Positions 53,685-62,293 of a DNA stretch of 64,000 nt are shown here, piece by piece. Position 1 is the stretch's first letter. Each line of letters begins with the position of its first letter. The stretch comes from Hoeflea marina. GTDB taxonomy: Bacteria; Pseudomonadota; Alphaproteobacteria; Rhizobiales; Rhizobiaceae. The stretch is from contig NZ_QGTR01000006.1 in the NCBI RefSeq assembly GCF_003182275.1, forward strand, positions 186,001 to 250,000, read 5' to 3'. A model generated the notes under the pieces. That model was given only the letters and a program-made list of their open reading frames with translations, made no database searches and had not been told where the DNA came from. Made by a program: the position numbers and the translations under genes.

Positions 53685-53901
53685 AACTGTCTGTCATTCG
53701 GATTTGATGGAGCTGGGGAGTCCCTCGAAGCGGGCAGATGGACCATTGCCCATTTGAGGTGCGGATGCAAACCCCGGACCCCATTCAGGATCAAATTTGA
53801 AACGGCTTCAAAGCCCGTACAGCGCGTTTGTCGGTCAGCGGGGACATCGGGGCCGGCCACCGGTTCGTCGCGCCAGCGTCGGCCCCTATGAAGCGAGCTC
53901 T

Positions 53902-54108
53902 TCAGGTGAGCTGTCGATCCTCCCGAAGCCTCTGCTTCATTTCTTCCACACCGCTCATGCCCCGTTCAAAAAGGAAGACGATGCGCCTGGCTATCTCGTC
54001 ACGGGTCTCCCCGTCCTGCGCGCTGACGCCGAACTCTACGCAAAGCTCTTCCAGCGTCCTTCTGAGGAGCGCCAACTGGTCTGGGTTCGCGATATTCCGG
54101 AAAGGCAT
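53902..54108 (-). CDS. 68-residue protein of unknown function
   Basis: Frame begins sensibly at the ATG at 54108 (MPFRNIANPDQLALLRRTLEEL); the longer open frame to 54462 encodes Arg/Gly-rich filler. Helical, with no membrane segment (GETRDEIARRIVFLFERGMSGVEEMKQRL). I recall similar short proteins in rhizobial chromosomes, so this may be a host-derived cargo gene between MuF and the protease. Confidence 0.65.
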   Translation of the reverse strand: MPFRNIANPDQLALLRRTLEELCVEFGVSAQDGETRDEIARRIVFLFERGMSGVEEMKQRLREDRQLT

Positions 54109-54350
54109 GGCAATCTCCCGGCAAACGAAGTCTGTTTCGTCTTCATAAGTGGGCTTTCCATTCGGAACAAAACTTATGCTTTCGCGCGCAGATCCGCAAT
54201 CGAGGATCTCAATCGGCTGCCGTCCCAAAGTGGGGCAAGACAGATGTTGAAATCTGGATCGCGTGCCGCTAGATTCATGGCAGGGAAACAGCCCAAAGTC
54301 GGGTAGGCCGGTACTGCACCGTTGGGGGTTTGCGTCCTCCTGTTTCCCCC

Positions 54351-55529
54351 TCATTCCAGCCCCGCCTTCTTGAGCGCCTTTGTCACATCGGCGGCGCGGA
54401 CCTTGTGCAAGGTCTGGATCCGCAGGAAGCCGTTGGCGGAGCGCACCAGCACGATTTCCCACCAGACCGGACCGATCGCGAAGAACACCGTCCTGGCGTT
54501 CCCCCTGCCTTCGTCGATGAGCTGCCCCGTATCGATCATCTCCTGGACGGAGGCCAACGTGTCGAAGCGGACGCTTGAGTGCTTCGTCATCTTCTTGCGC
54601 AATGTCGCGGTGTCGATGATGAGGAGCGGTGACGCGGCGTTGAGCTCGGACGCAGCGGTTTCGGCAACTGCGACGGGGATCCGGACCCGTTCAGACAGAT
54701 TGGCGAGCACTGCCGTCTCGCGGCTGTTGACGATCTCGGCGATGGCCTTCCGGGCAAGCTCCGGGCCGGCCTGGTCGAGCGTCTCGGTCAAGCGCGCCAC
54801 CAACGTCCTGGCGCGCGCCAAGCCCGGGTTGGTTTGCCAGCCGGGATCGATTCCTTCCGGCACCTTGACCAGCTCGCCAGTGCGCTTGTTGAGATACTGT
54901 CTCCAGACGATCTGAGGACCGCCATCATCGAGCTTGTATCCGAGCCTTGTCGCTTCGCGTGCGCTGATCTGGCGAACCGAGCATTTGCAGCCCCAACCGT
55001 TGGGCGGAAAATGCGTCCGCCAGAAGGCGTCATCGACCGGAAGGATGATCCCCTCGAAAGCCAGATGCTCGGGCCGTGGTTCAATCGAAGCGGTCCGGAC
55101 ATAGAGGATGTAGGGCAAGGCCTGCTTGGTCCGCTCGATGCGCTGCCACTGGCCTGCAGCGCGGGCGGCGCGCATGTTCGACCAGTAGCTGGTTTGGAGT
55201 CGGCGCGGCGAGGAGAAGTCGACGGCGCGATCCGGAAGCCGCCCGGTGGGATCGGACACCAGCCGCGGCCCCCACCATCCGAGCCGCTTCAACTCGGGCT
55301 CGAGCCGGGCCTTCCAGTTTTCGATCGTCTCGCCTTCTGCCAGGCTCTCAGCGATCGTGGACTGGAATGCGCCAAGGAGTTCGATTTCCAGTGCCTTGGC
55401 GACAGTGAAGGCGTGGGCATGCTCTTCGCCAAAAACGTCCTGCCAGGAGAATGCCGGCCGCAACGACTTCTGGTCGAAGTAGTCGGTGATCTCCGCCGGC
55501 GCTCGAAACCCGCGCTTCGCTTGAGCCAT
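54351..55529 (-). CDS. MuF-like head morphogenesis protein with C-terminal nuclease-like domain
   Basis: 392 residues. The MuF-type minor head part is 1-235 (LLGAFQSTIAESLAEGETIENWKARLE, WSNMRAARAAGQWQRIE, HFPPNGWGCKCSVRQIS with the typical C-x-C). The last 110 residues (FDTLASVQEMIDTGQLIDEG, VFFAIGPVWWEIVLVRSANGFLRIQTLHKV) resemble the PBECR2 RNase-like domains often joined to MuF proteins and possibly injected with the DNA. Confidence 0.88.
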   Translation of the reverse strand: MAQAKRGFRAPAEITDYFDQKSLRPAFSWQDVFGEEHAHAFTVAKALEIELLGAFQSTIAESLAEGETIENWKARLEPELKRLGWWGPRLVSDPTGRLPDRAVDFSSPRRLQTSYWSNMRAARAAGQWQRIERTKQALPYILYVRTASIEPRPEHLAFEGIILPVDDAFWRTHFPPNGWGCKCSVRQISAREATRLGYKLDDGGPQIVWRQYLNKRTGELVKVPEGIDPGWQTNPGLARARTLVARLTETLDQAGPELARKAIAEIVNSRETAVLANLSERVRIPVAVAETAASELNAASPLLIIDTATLRKKMTKHSSVRFDTLASVQEMIDTGQLIDEGRGNARTVFFAIGPVWWEIVLVRSANGFLRIQTLHKVRAADVTKALKKAGLE

Positions 55530-55531
55530 GG

Positions 55532-57157
55532 TCAGGCGCCGGTCGGTTCTGGCAGTTCGTCGCCGACATCACCCAGGCCGCGCGCAATGCTGGTCAGGCG
55601 CGCCAATGCTTCCACGAGTGGCCCGCTGTCCGGCCTGGCTTTGGCCATGAGCTGCACGGCTTCCTCAAGCGTGGTCGCCTTGGCAAGCACCTCGCGCAAT
55701 GGCCCCAGGAGCGGATCGGTGATGTCCTGCCAGTCAACGAGCGCATCGGCTGCGAGCCGGTCGAGTTCGTCAGTTGTTGGGGCAGATCCCGGTTCGGCCG
55801 AGAGCGAGGCTGCAGAGGTCGCGGGCCGGCACGCCTGGCACTGGCAACCGCTGACATGCGCGGCGAGCTTCGCCTTGTCCTCGGCCTTCACCGCTTGCTC
55901 CTGGACGGGGACCGCCGGCTCGACTTTCGGTGCGATCAGCAGGTCATCATCATCGCTCGGTTCGGACAGGCCGATCTTCTCCCGCATCTCGCGCTGCGAG
56001 ACCCTTAGGCCGAACGGCACCATGCGGGCCACCGCCTCGGTCAACAGCTCGACGTCTTCGGGTTCTGGAACCGGAAACTCCACCTGCGGGTAGACTGCCT
56101 GCGGGCCGAAGTTCATCGACACGAAATAGGGGATGAGATCGCGGTTGATGGTCTGGGCCAGTTGCTTGCAATCGGCCCGCAGGATGTCGATGCGGACTTC
56201 GTTGTGTACCTTGGCTTGGGCCATGGAGGCGCCATCGTCCGACGTCATGGTCTGGCCGACGATCAGCTTGGACACCTGCTTGTCGACGTAATCCATCAGG
56301 CCGCCGAAGACGGCAGCGCCATGCTGACCTTCGACCTTGTGGAATTCGATATCCATGCCCTGGGGGATGATCGCTGCGGCATCGTTCGAAATCATTCGCA
56401 CGGCCCGGAGCAGACTGCGCTTGTCATCGTCGGACGCATTGGTGCCGTAGCGTCCGACCCGAAACGGGATGCCATAGATCTCGGAGAACGCGGCCCAATC
56501 CTTGAGGCCAAAGGACTGGATCAGATAGGCCCAGGCTGCCGGCCGTGCGAGACCCGCGCGCAACGGAATGCCGGCCTTGGTCTTGGGCATGTGACAGAGG
56601 AACTTGGCGAGAGGCAGCTCCTCGCCTTCGAAGTCGCGGTCGACGGCGAGCCGCAATTGTTTGAGCGACAGCCGGTCAAACACGAACCATCGCGGATCGC
56701 GCCATATGTACTCGACAGGGCGCAGCGCCTGATCCTGGTACTCCCACATGATCTCGATTGCCGAGTAGCCCTTCGAAATGCCGTCGAGCATGTCGCCGAT
56801 CATTGCGTCAAAGCGGCTTTCAGTCACCAGGCCCTTGACCGCCTCGGTGATTTTACCCGGCACGGCTTCTGCGGCCTCGACAACCGGGTCGATGCCCTGG
56901 ATGGCAAGCCGCCTGGTTTGGAGCTGGCTTGCATAGTGGGCGTAGCGTTCCTCCATCTCCTCGGCGAGCGTGAGGTACCGCCTGGCATTGCCGACCGACG
57001 CCTCGCGCAGGATCATTGCGAGCTGCTCGGGCCTCATGTCGATCGACACCCGATCCTCAATGGTCCGACGAACGCCAATCAGGGTGGGAGGGGCCACTTC
57101 ATGTGACAGGCCCTTGGTGTCCATTGCCTGGCCGAGCGGGCCTTTGGGCTTTACCAT
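55532..57157 (-). CDS. DUF935 portal protein (Mu gp29-like)
   Basis: 541 residues. DUF935 pattern: AMILREASVGNARRYLTLAEEMEERYAHYASQLQTRRLAI, KGYSAIEIMWEYQDQALRPVEY, GLKDWAAFSEIYGIPFRVGRYG, and GPQAVYPQVEFP. Forms the head vertex for DNA entry and ejection. A Cys pair (SGCQCQACRP) lies near the C terminus. Overlaps the TerL end by 7 bp. Confidence 0.93.
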   Translation of the reverse strand: MVKPKGPLGQAMDTKGLSHEVAPPTLIGVRRTIEDRVSIDMRPEQLAMILREASVGNARRYLTLAEEMEERYAHYASQLQTRRLAIQGIDPVVEAAEAVPGKITEAVKGLVTESRFDAMIGDMLDGISKGYSAIEIMWEYQDQALRPVEYIWRDPRWFVFDRLSLKQLRLAVDRDFEGEELPLAKFLCHMPKTKAGIPLRAGLARPAAWAYLIQSFGLKDWAAFSEIYGIPFRVGRYGTNASDDDKRSLLRAVRMISNDAAAIIPQGMDIEFHKVEGQHGAAVFGGLMDYVDKQVSKLIVGQTMTSDDGASMAQAKVHNEVRIDILRADCKQLAQTINRDLIPYFVSMNFGPQAVYPQVEFPVPEPEDVELLTEAVARMVPFGLRVSQREMREKIGLSEPSDDDDLLIAPKVEPAVPVQEQAVKAEDKAKLAAHVSGCQCQACRPATSAASLSAEPGSAPTTDELDRLAADALVDWQDITDPLLGPLREVLAKATTLEEAVQLMAKARPDSGPLVEALARLTSIARGLGDVGDELPEPTGA

Positions 57158-58761
57158 CTCCAGCCTCCGGTCTGTGTTTGAGTGAAGGGGCTGTCACTGT
57201 CGAGCGCGGATGCCGGGGTGTAGTCGTATTCAAGCCCCTCGCTGCGGGAGGCAAACCAGGCCAGCGCTCCGGCAATCGCGGTGTCGCCGTGGCGGCCGAG
57301 ACCGTTGGAGCCCTTGTAGGTGAAGCCGTCAGGGACCTTGATGTAGCCGTTGACGAACTGCAGCGCCTGGTGATCGCGCAGGATGTCATCGTCCTGGGGG
57401 AGAACGATGTCGCCATCGGCGAAGGCAGAAATGTAGGGCGGCATCTGGGTCCGGTACCATTCGGGTGTGAACTTCACCTCGTGGATGATCGAGCCGTAGC
57501 GCTGCGCCGTCACTTCCGCGAGATAGGCGCCATTGCCGCCGGCATCGAGCGCGCCGGCGTGAAGTTTTGGAAGCCGGTCGACGATGTAGAACAGGATCGT
57601 CTTCTGCTGCTCGAAGGGGATGTTGTGCAACTCGACCACCAAGCGGCAGCGCCGCACCAGGTCGCGACCCAAGGCCAGAACCTTGATGGCAGTAGCGTCT
57701 CCGGAGCGCGCAAAATCCTCGCCGAAAGCATGGCGCTCGCGTTGATCGAGAATGGCGAGCACCGGCCGCAGATGCTGGTCGCACCAATCCTTGATGTCGG
57801 CCTCGCGGATATGGGCGGGTGCATTTTTGAAATCGTCCGGCTTTGCCAGCCGGACCACCGGGATGTCCTTGACCATCACGTTTTCGATCTGGACGCGGGT
57901 GAGTGCGGCGCCTTCGGCGTCCGAAGGGATCGCATCGAGCTCCTGGCGCATGGCCGACACCCGAACGCCGTAGGAGCCGCGGATGCGCGCCTCCCATTGC
58001 CGCTCGCCTTCCTCGCTCCACTGAGTGCCCTTGATCAGGCAGACCCGCCTGTAGAGGCCATTGCTGATGGCGAGAGCAAACGGGATGTCGTGAATGGAGA
58101 AGGGGATCTTGCCGGCGCGCGCCTCCTCGACCAGCTCATTGAACGGGTTGAGCGTGCCGTTGTGGGTGGAGATCACCCGGACCTTGCCGCCCCAGATGAG
58201 GAGCGCGTTGACGGCATCGAGCACCTCGCGGACGTTCTTGTGAAACGCCGCCTCGTCAATGACCACGATGCCCTGGAGGCCGCGAATGTTGGCGGGGTTG
58301 GATGACAGCGCCTCGACACGGAAGCCGCTGGCAAAGCGGATCCGGTAAGCGCTGATGAATTTCGAGGTGCCGTCGGGCTGCTCGTCCTCGAAGAGGAACT
58401 CCTCGATCTCGCAGAGTTCCTTGCCGACGATCCTGGCAAAATGGGCGACATAGCCGATGAACTCGCGGCCCTTGTCCTTGGTGTCGCCGATATAGAAGAT
58501 GTTGTCGCCACCGGCTTCCCGGCTGGAGGCGGCTGTGATGGTGTCGTCGAGCGCTTCGGCATAGGTGATGCCGGTGCGCCGGCCCTTTGCCCCGAGCTTG
58601 AGATCCGACTTGTCCTCGATCCAGTCGAGCTGGTGCTGCATCAGGATGCCTTCGGCCAACGGATCGTGATCGGCAGCGAGATCTCCACCCCGCGTGAAGT
58701 CGATGGGGAGGGATGCGGGGCTTCGGGTCAGCACCGTTGGGTTGGGCGTGACGGTGCTCAC
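57151..58761 (-). CDS. Phage terminase large subunit (Mu gp28-like)
   Basis: 536 residues. ATPase half with a Walker A-like AKGRRTGIT (about 57-65), Walker B IVVIDEAAFH and coupling STHNG; nuclease half with GEDFARSGDATAIKV and LDAGGNGAYLAEV. Packages headful DNA from the host-flanked Mu-type genome. Start is GTG overlapping the DUF3486 stop (GTGA). Confidence 0.93.
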   Translation of the reverse strand: MSTVTPNPTVLTRSPASLPIDFTRGGDLAADHDPLAEGILMQHQLDWIEDKSDLKLGAKGRRTGITYAEALDDTITAASSREAGGDNIFYIGDTKDKGREFIGYVAHFARIVGKELCEIEEFLFEDEQPDGTSKFISAYRIRFASGFRVEALSSNPANIRGLQGIVVIDEAAFHKNVREVLDAVNALLIWGGKVRVISTHNGTLNPFNELVEEARAGKIPFSIHDIPFALAISNGLYRRVCLIKGTQWSEEGERQWEARIRGSYGVRVSAMRQELDAIPSDAEGAALTRVQIENVMVKDIPVVRLAKPDDFKNAPAHIREADIKDWCDQHLRPVLAILDQRERHAFGEDFARSGDATAIKVLALGRDLVRRCRLVVELHNIPFEQQKTILFYIVDRLPKLHAGALDAGGNGAYLAEVTAQRYGSIIHEVKFTPEWYRTQMPPYISAFADGDIVLPQDDDILRDHQALQFVNGYIKVPDGFTYKGSNGLGRHGDTAIAGALAWFASRSEGLEYDYTPASALDSDSPFTQTQTGGWRW

Positions 58762-59333
58762 TTTCGGACCCCGAGCACCTGGTTGCGGATCTCGGCGGCG
58801 CGCTCGGCCGACAGACCGGTTTCCCTGACCATCGCTTCGGCGACGGCCTCGACCTTGCCTGCCATTTCCTTCTCCAGCTTGAGAATGCGGTCGGTCGACG
58901 CCCGTTGGGCCTGCGCGAAAGACCGCGCGGCCATGGCGAGTTCCTTGGCGTCTTTCGGCGAGAAGCCGGCGTGGCCCGCATCCTGCAGCAATTCGAACAC
59001 CAGGATCTTGCCGAGATCGGCAATCATCATGGTCAGATCGTCCGAAGCCGCGGGGTCGATCCTGTCGCCGAGTGCTGCGACGATGCGATGGGTTTCCTCG
59101 ACGCGTCGCGTCGTCAATGACAGCTGGGTCGAGTAGCGATTGAAGGCCGTAGCGGACACGGGGGACAATCCCCGATCGGCGATGCGCGCATTGAACTCGG
59201 CGAGAATATCCTTCTGCAGCCGTTCGCGCTTTCTCAGCTCCTCGGCAGCCCAGACGATATCGGGCTGCGCTTCATCGGGAAGCATGTCGATCGATGACAG
59301 CCGCCCGCGTCCTTTCGCCCGATCGCCGGCCAT
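58758..59333 (-). CDS. DUF3486 protein (Mu gp27-like, terminase small subunit)
   Basis: 191 residues. DUF3486 pattern: KGRGRLSSIDMLPDEAQPDIVWAAEELRKRERLQKDILAEFNARIADRGL and RYSTQLSLTTRRVEETHRI. Alpha-helical DNA-recognition partner of TerL. Coupled to TerL by GTGA. Confidence 0.92.
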   Translation of the reverse strand: MAGDRAKGRGRLSSIDMLPDEAQPDIVWAAEELRKRERLQKDILAEFNARIADRGLSPVSATAFNRYSTQLSLTTRRVEETHRIVAALGDRIDPAASDDLTMMIADLGKILVFELLQDAGHAGFSPKDAKELAMAARSFAQAQRASTDRILKLEKEMAGKVEAVAEAMVRETGLSAERAAEIRNQVLGVRK

Positions 59334-59335
59334 CG

Positions 59336-59647
59336 TTAAGCGCTCCGGGAAGGGCTAGGCCGCTTGACGCCATCAAGGATGCGGCGGAATTCGACGTGAT
59401 CGAGCCCGGCTTCGGTCAGCTCTGCGATCAAGGCAGTGCCGGCTTCCGTCACCCGGATTGCTCCGGCGCTGTTGTGAAGCCAGCGCAGTTGATTGCGCAC
59501 ATACTCCCGGCCGCGTTTGATGGCGAAGGCTTCGAGCATTGTCACAAGCATGCTGTCGGACAGGCGATAGTCGATCTCGCCCGCGAGCGCCTTGAGAATG
59601 ACAAGGCGGGCCTCTGCATCGTAGTGGTCTGAAAAGCCCTCAAACAT
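59336..59647 (-). CDS. Mu gp26-like winged-helix phage protein (VpaChn25_0724 type)
   Basis: 103 residues resembling an ArsR-like helix-turn-helix (LVILKALAGEIDYRLSDSMLVTMLEAFAIKRGREYVRNQLRWLHNSAGAIRVTEAG). It always sits before DUF3486 in Mu-like phages. ATG at 59647 overlaps the preceding TGA and has GGGGA upstream; GTG three bases earlier is an alternative. Confidence 0.82.
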   Translation of the reverse strand: MFEGFSDHYDAEARLVILKALAGEIDYRLSDSMLVTMLEAFAIKRGREYVRNQLRWLHNSAGAIRVTEAGTALIAELTEAGLDHVEFRRILDGVKRPSPSRSA

Positions 59648-60048
59648 CACGTCCCCTTTCCTGAAATCGCCAGCAATATGTTCTCGATGCGGGTGACGCC
59701 GATGCCGGTGGTCTCTACCGTCTTGGAAAGTGCCGCCATGCGCTCGTCCATCCGGACCATCGACATCTCGATGCGGTGGACATCCTGACGCGTTGGCCGC
59801 GAGGCCAGATCGTGCTCGACCTCCTTGATGCGGGCATCGAAGGAGCCGAGCCTGGTATTGATCGACCGCAGCTCCGACATGACGTCGCCATTCGCCTCGG
59901 GCTTGCGGTCCTTCGCATCCGTCTGGGAGCTGAAGCCCAGCCAGCCCTTCGCCCTGGCGAGCACGGCGCCTGCTGCCAGGATCACGACACCAAGCGCTGC
60001 CCCCACCGGACCGGCCTGTTCGATCAGTCTGTTGCCCAACTCGTCCAT
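59647..60048 (-). CDS. DUF2730-like membrane-anchored coiled-coil phage protein
   Basis: 133 residues. One N-terminal membrane helix (about 12-32, AGPVGAALGVVILAAGAVLA) and a coiled coil (55-125, LRSINTRLGSFDARIKEVEHDL, HRIEMSMVRMDERMAALSKTV). Matches the DUF2730-type gene before gp26 in Mu-like phages. Could act in lysis as a spanin partner. Confidence 0.75.
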   Translation of the reverse strand: MDELGNRLIEQAGPVGAALGVVILAAGAVLARAKGWLGFSSQTDAKDRKPEANGDVMSELRSINTRLGSFDARIKEVEHDLASRPTRQDVHRIEMSMVRMDERMAALSKTVETTGIGVTRIENILLAISGKGT

Positions 60049-60261
60049 TTACCGGTTCCGTTCAAAGCTCTGCTGACACTCAATGCAGCGTTCCGCGAAG
60101 GGAGCGGCACTGCGGCGTTCGGACGGGATCTGGGTCCCGCAATCCCTGCACTCGATTAGGCCCTTGGCCGCGACCTGGAGGGCCACCTGGCCGAGCTTGC
60201 GGTCGCGTTCGCGCGCGACCCGCTCTTCGGCCTGCTCGATCATGAAGTCGGTGTTGCTCAC
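60049..60261 (-). CDS. DksA/TraR-type C4 zinc-finger protein
   Basis: 70 residues: helical N terminus (EQAEERVARERDRKL) and a C4 finger (CRDCG...CIEC) near the C terminus. TraR-like phage proteins bind the RNA polymerase secondary channel and may favour phage transcription. ATGA overlap with the holin-like gene. Confidence 0.88.
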   Translation of the reverse strand: MSNTDFMIEQAEERVARERDRKLGQVALQVAAKGLIECRDCGTQIPSERRSAAPFAERCIECQQSFERNR

Positions 60262-60800
60262 GCCTTGCCCCGCTTGAGCACGGCGTCGATCACGTTCTTG
60301 CCGAAGTCCTTGATGGTGTGGCCGCCCATGTAGAGCGCCATGAACCAGGAGGTGAGAGTGAGCAGGGTCGCCAGATCGATCATGTCGATCAGGGCGCCGC
60401 CGCCACTGATGATTTGCTGATTGACGATCGGGCCGATGAGGATGCGCCAGATCCAGAAGATCGCGAGCAAGTACATCCAGCCGTAGCGCCAGGCGGACGG
60501 CCAGAAGCCCTCCCGGGTCTCGGACGCCAGGAGCTTGAACTGCCCCTCCAGCCCGGCCGCATAGAGTGCTATCAGTTCAGGCGCTTCCGCCTCGGTTTCC
60601 CGGACGGCCTTCTCAAGCTCGCTTGGCTCGATCTCCGGCAGGGTTTCTGGCTCCACCCCGGCCTTCTCGGCAATCGTCTTGATGACGGTTTCGGCAAGCG
60701 CACCGCCTGCCGCTCCGATCTTCGGCTCAAGGATCTTTCTGATGAGCGGTGCGCCGACCTCGGCGGCAATGCCTGCAAGAATGGCTGCAAGTGCGCTCAT
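60258..60800 (-). CDS. Phage holin, 3TM type
   Basis: 180 residues. A helical soluble N terminus (1-105), then hydrophobic helices near 104-124 (WRYGWMYLLAIFWIWRIL) and 138-162 (LIDMIDLATLLTLTSWFMALYMGG). This layout fits the 3TM holin family next to endolysin. Expected to release endolysin across the inner membrane. ATGA overlap with the endolysin. Confidence 0.8.
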   Translation of the reverse strand: MSALAAILAGIAAEVGAPLIRKILEPKIGAAGGALAETVIKTIAEKAGVEPETLPEIEPSELEKAVRETEAEAPELIALYAAGLEGQFKLLASETREGFWPSAWRYGWMYLLAIFWIWRILIGPIVNQQIISGGGALIDMIDLATLLTLTSWFMALYMGGHTIKDFGKNVIDAVLKRGKA

Positions 60801-61753
60801 GTCCGATCTCCTTTGCGCAGCGTGCCCGTTGCTCTGAGTGCGAGGGCGAGTTCGTCGCGGTACTTCCAGATGAGCCAGATGCCTCCGACCACGAAAACCG
60901 TGAGGCTCGCGTAGAGGATGAGATCGCCGTAACCGGTGGCAGCCGACGTCTGGTCGGCAACGCCAGTTGCAGCTCCCGCCGCTGTGCCGGCAGAGCCTTT
61001 GGCCGATTTGCTCTTGAGATCGATGACCCGCTGCAACTGGTCGAGCGTGGCGCGCCCCAGCACCCCGTCCGTGTCGAGCTGCGGGTGGGCCTGCTGAAAG
61101 CGCCGTGTGGCCGACGAGATGAGGGCGCGGTCGGAGCGTCCCGAATCGGCGAGGTAGCCAAGCTTCACGAGCCAGCTTACCCCTTGCGCGAAGTCATCGG
61201 CGCCAAGCTGCCAGGCCGGCATGACCGCCTTGATCTCCTTGGAAGCGAAAGTGCGCGGCGCCTTCACCCATGCCGGCCAGCGGTCGAATTCCATGATTGC
61301 CGCAGCCTCAGTGCGCCGGCGCACCAGCCCTGGCAGACGTCGCCCCTTGGCCGTGGTGGCTGTTACCTTGAGGTGTCGTGCGGCGTCGCGGACATCACCC
61401 CGGACCAGTGCCTTGAACCAGGTCCACTTCTGAGCGCCGAGCCCGCAATTGAACAGCATGTCGATGGAGGCGGCTTTCGCATGCGGTGTGGCGCTGGGCG
61501 CATGCTTGACGACCGGCTGAGCATATTCGGCATCGATCATCAGCTTGAGCAAATAGAGCGCGTCTGCCTGCTCGATCGTGTCGCTGGGCTGGAGCGCCCG
61601 GCCATGGCGGCTCGTCCACCAATCGCGAAACACCTTTGAGCCCCAGGTGAAGCCATAGCCGATCGTCAATGCGCCGGCCGGGCACCGATAGGCGCGGCGG
61701 ACAAAGCCCTCATGCTGGCCGGTGAAAGGAATAAGTCGCGGATCGTAGCTCAT
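60797..61753 (-). CDS. Phage endolysin (lysozyme) with peptidoglycan-binding and C-terminal membrane segment
   Basis: 318 residues. Residues 10-150 are a T4/P22-type lysozyme with the E-x8-C-x5-T catalytic pattern (HEGFVRRAYRCPAGALTIGYG). About 180-245 resemble a peptidoglycan-binding domain (LVKLGYLADSGRSDRALISSATRRFQQAHPQLDTDGVLG). A membrane helix near 288-307 (LILYASLTVFVVGGIWLIW) is unusual for an endolysin and could tether it. It heads the lysis and packaging operon. Confidence 0.87.
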   Translation of the reverse strand: MSYDPRLIPFTGQHEGFVRRAYRCPAGALTIGYGFTWGSKVFRDWWTSRHGRALQPSDTIEQADALYLLKLMIDAEYAQPVVKHAPSATPHAKAASIDMLFNCGLGAQKWTWFKALVRGDVRDAARHLKVTATTAKGRRLPGLVRRRTEAAAIMEFDRWPAWVKAPRTFASKEIKAVMPAWQLGADDFAQGVSWLVKLGYLADSGRSDRALISSATRRFQQAHPQLDTDGVLGRATLDQLQRVIDLKSKSAKGSAGTAAGAATGVADQTSAATGYGDLILYASLTVFVVGGIWLIWKYRDELALALRATGTLRKGDRT

Positions 61754-61834
61754 GGGCTTCCCCGTGTTTGCACAACGCGCGACTGAAACGCCGCGCGATA
61801 TGGCTCACTGTGGGATGCTTGGGGAATGATACTC

Positions 61835-61852
61835 CGCTGACAGGTGTCAGCG
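61835..61852. promoter_or_regulatory. Phage palindrome overlapping the mor stop codon
   Basis: CGCTGACA-GG-TGTCAGCG, perfect 8-bp arms. Its right arm includes the stop codon of the Mor-like gene; centre lies 90 bp upstream of the endolysin start. Shares the core with 53665 and 41266 copies. Probable control site for the late block. Confidence 0.7.
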
Positions 61853-62293
61853 TTCGGGATCGGAGGGGGATTTTAGGAGGTCGAGCAGCGAGAGCTGGTT
61901 TCCGTGCTTCTGATCCGACAGCAGCCGGAACGCGGTTCGCTCATGCAGACCGGAGCGGCGGCACGCAACCGCGACACTCGCACCGTTTTCGATCTCAAGC
62001 AAGAACTGGCGCTTAGCGCGCGCCATCACCCCATGAGGGCCTTGCGGTATCAACACGTCGGACAGGCCATGGGCGCGGCCGTCCGGATCGAGAATTCGGA
62101 AATGGTCGCAGATCAGGGCCGCCTGCTTTGCACCGACGAGGTCAGTCAGCCAATGCTCCTCGCCCTTGGCGTAGGCCGGGATCTGCACGCGTGTTCCACC
62201 AACAGCGCCGGCAACGGCCAGCGCTGTTTCGACCCCGGCGACATCGGCGATCTGACCAAGGATACCGGGGAGGGTGGAGGGAACGTGCTTCAT
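61847..62293 (-). CDS. Mor-type middle-operon transcription activator
   Basis: 148 residues, Mor/C activator pattern: LPGILGQIADVAGVETALAVAGAVGGTRVQIP and a C-terminal helix-turn-helix (GASVAVACRRSGLHERTAFRLL). In Mu, Mor activates the middle promoter; here it probably turns on the lysis and head genes downstream. ATG at 62293 overlaps the GemA stop (ATGA); the longer frame to 62350 is excluded by this. Confidence 0.85.
   Translation of the reverse strand: MKHVPSTLPGILGQIADVAGVETALAVAGAVGGTRVQIPAYAKGEEHWLTDLVGAKQAALICDHFRILDPDGRAHGLSDVLIPQGPHGVMARAKRQFLLEIENGASVAVACRRSGLHERTAFRLLSDQKHGNQLSLLDLLKSPSDPER

Noticed and set aside
53797-54306. 169-codon plus-strand frame in the gap before MuF
   Set aside because: No ribosome site, opposite strand to the phage operon, and overlaps the more plausible 68-residue gene.
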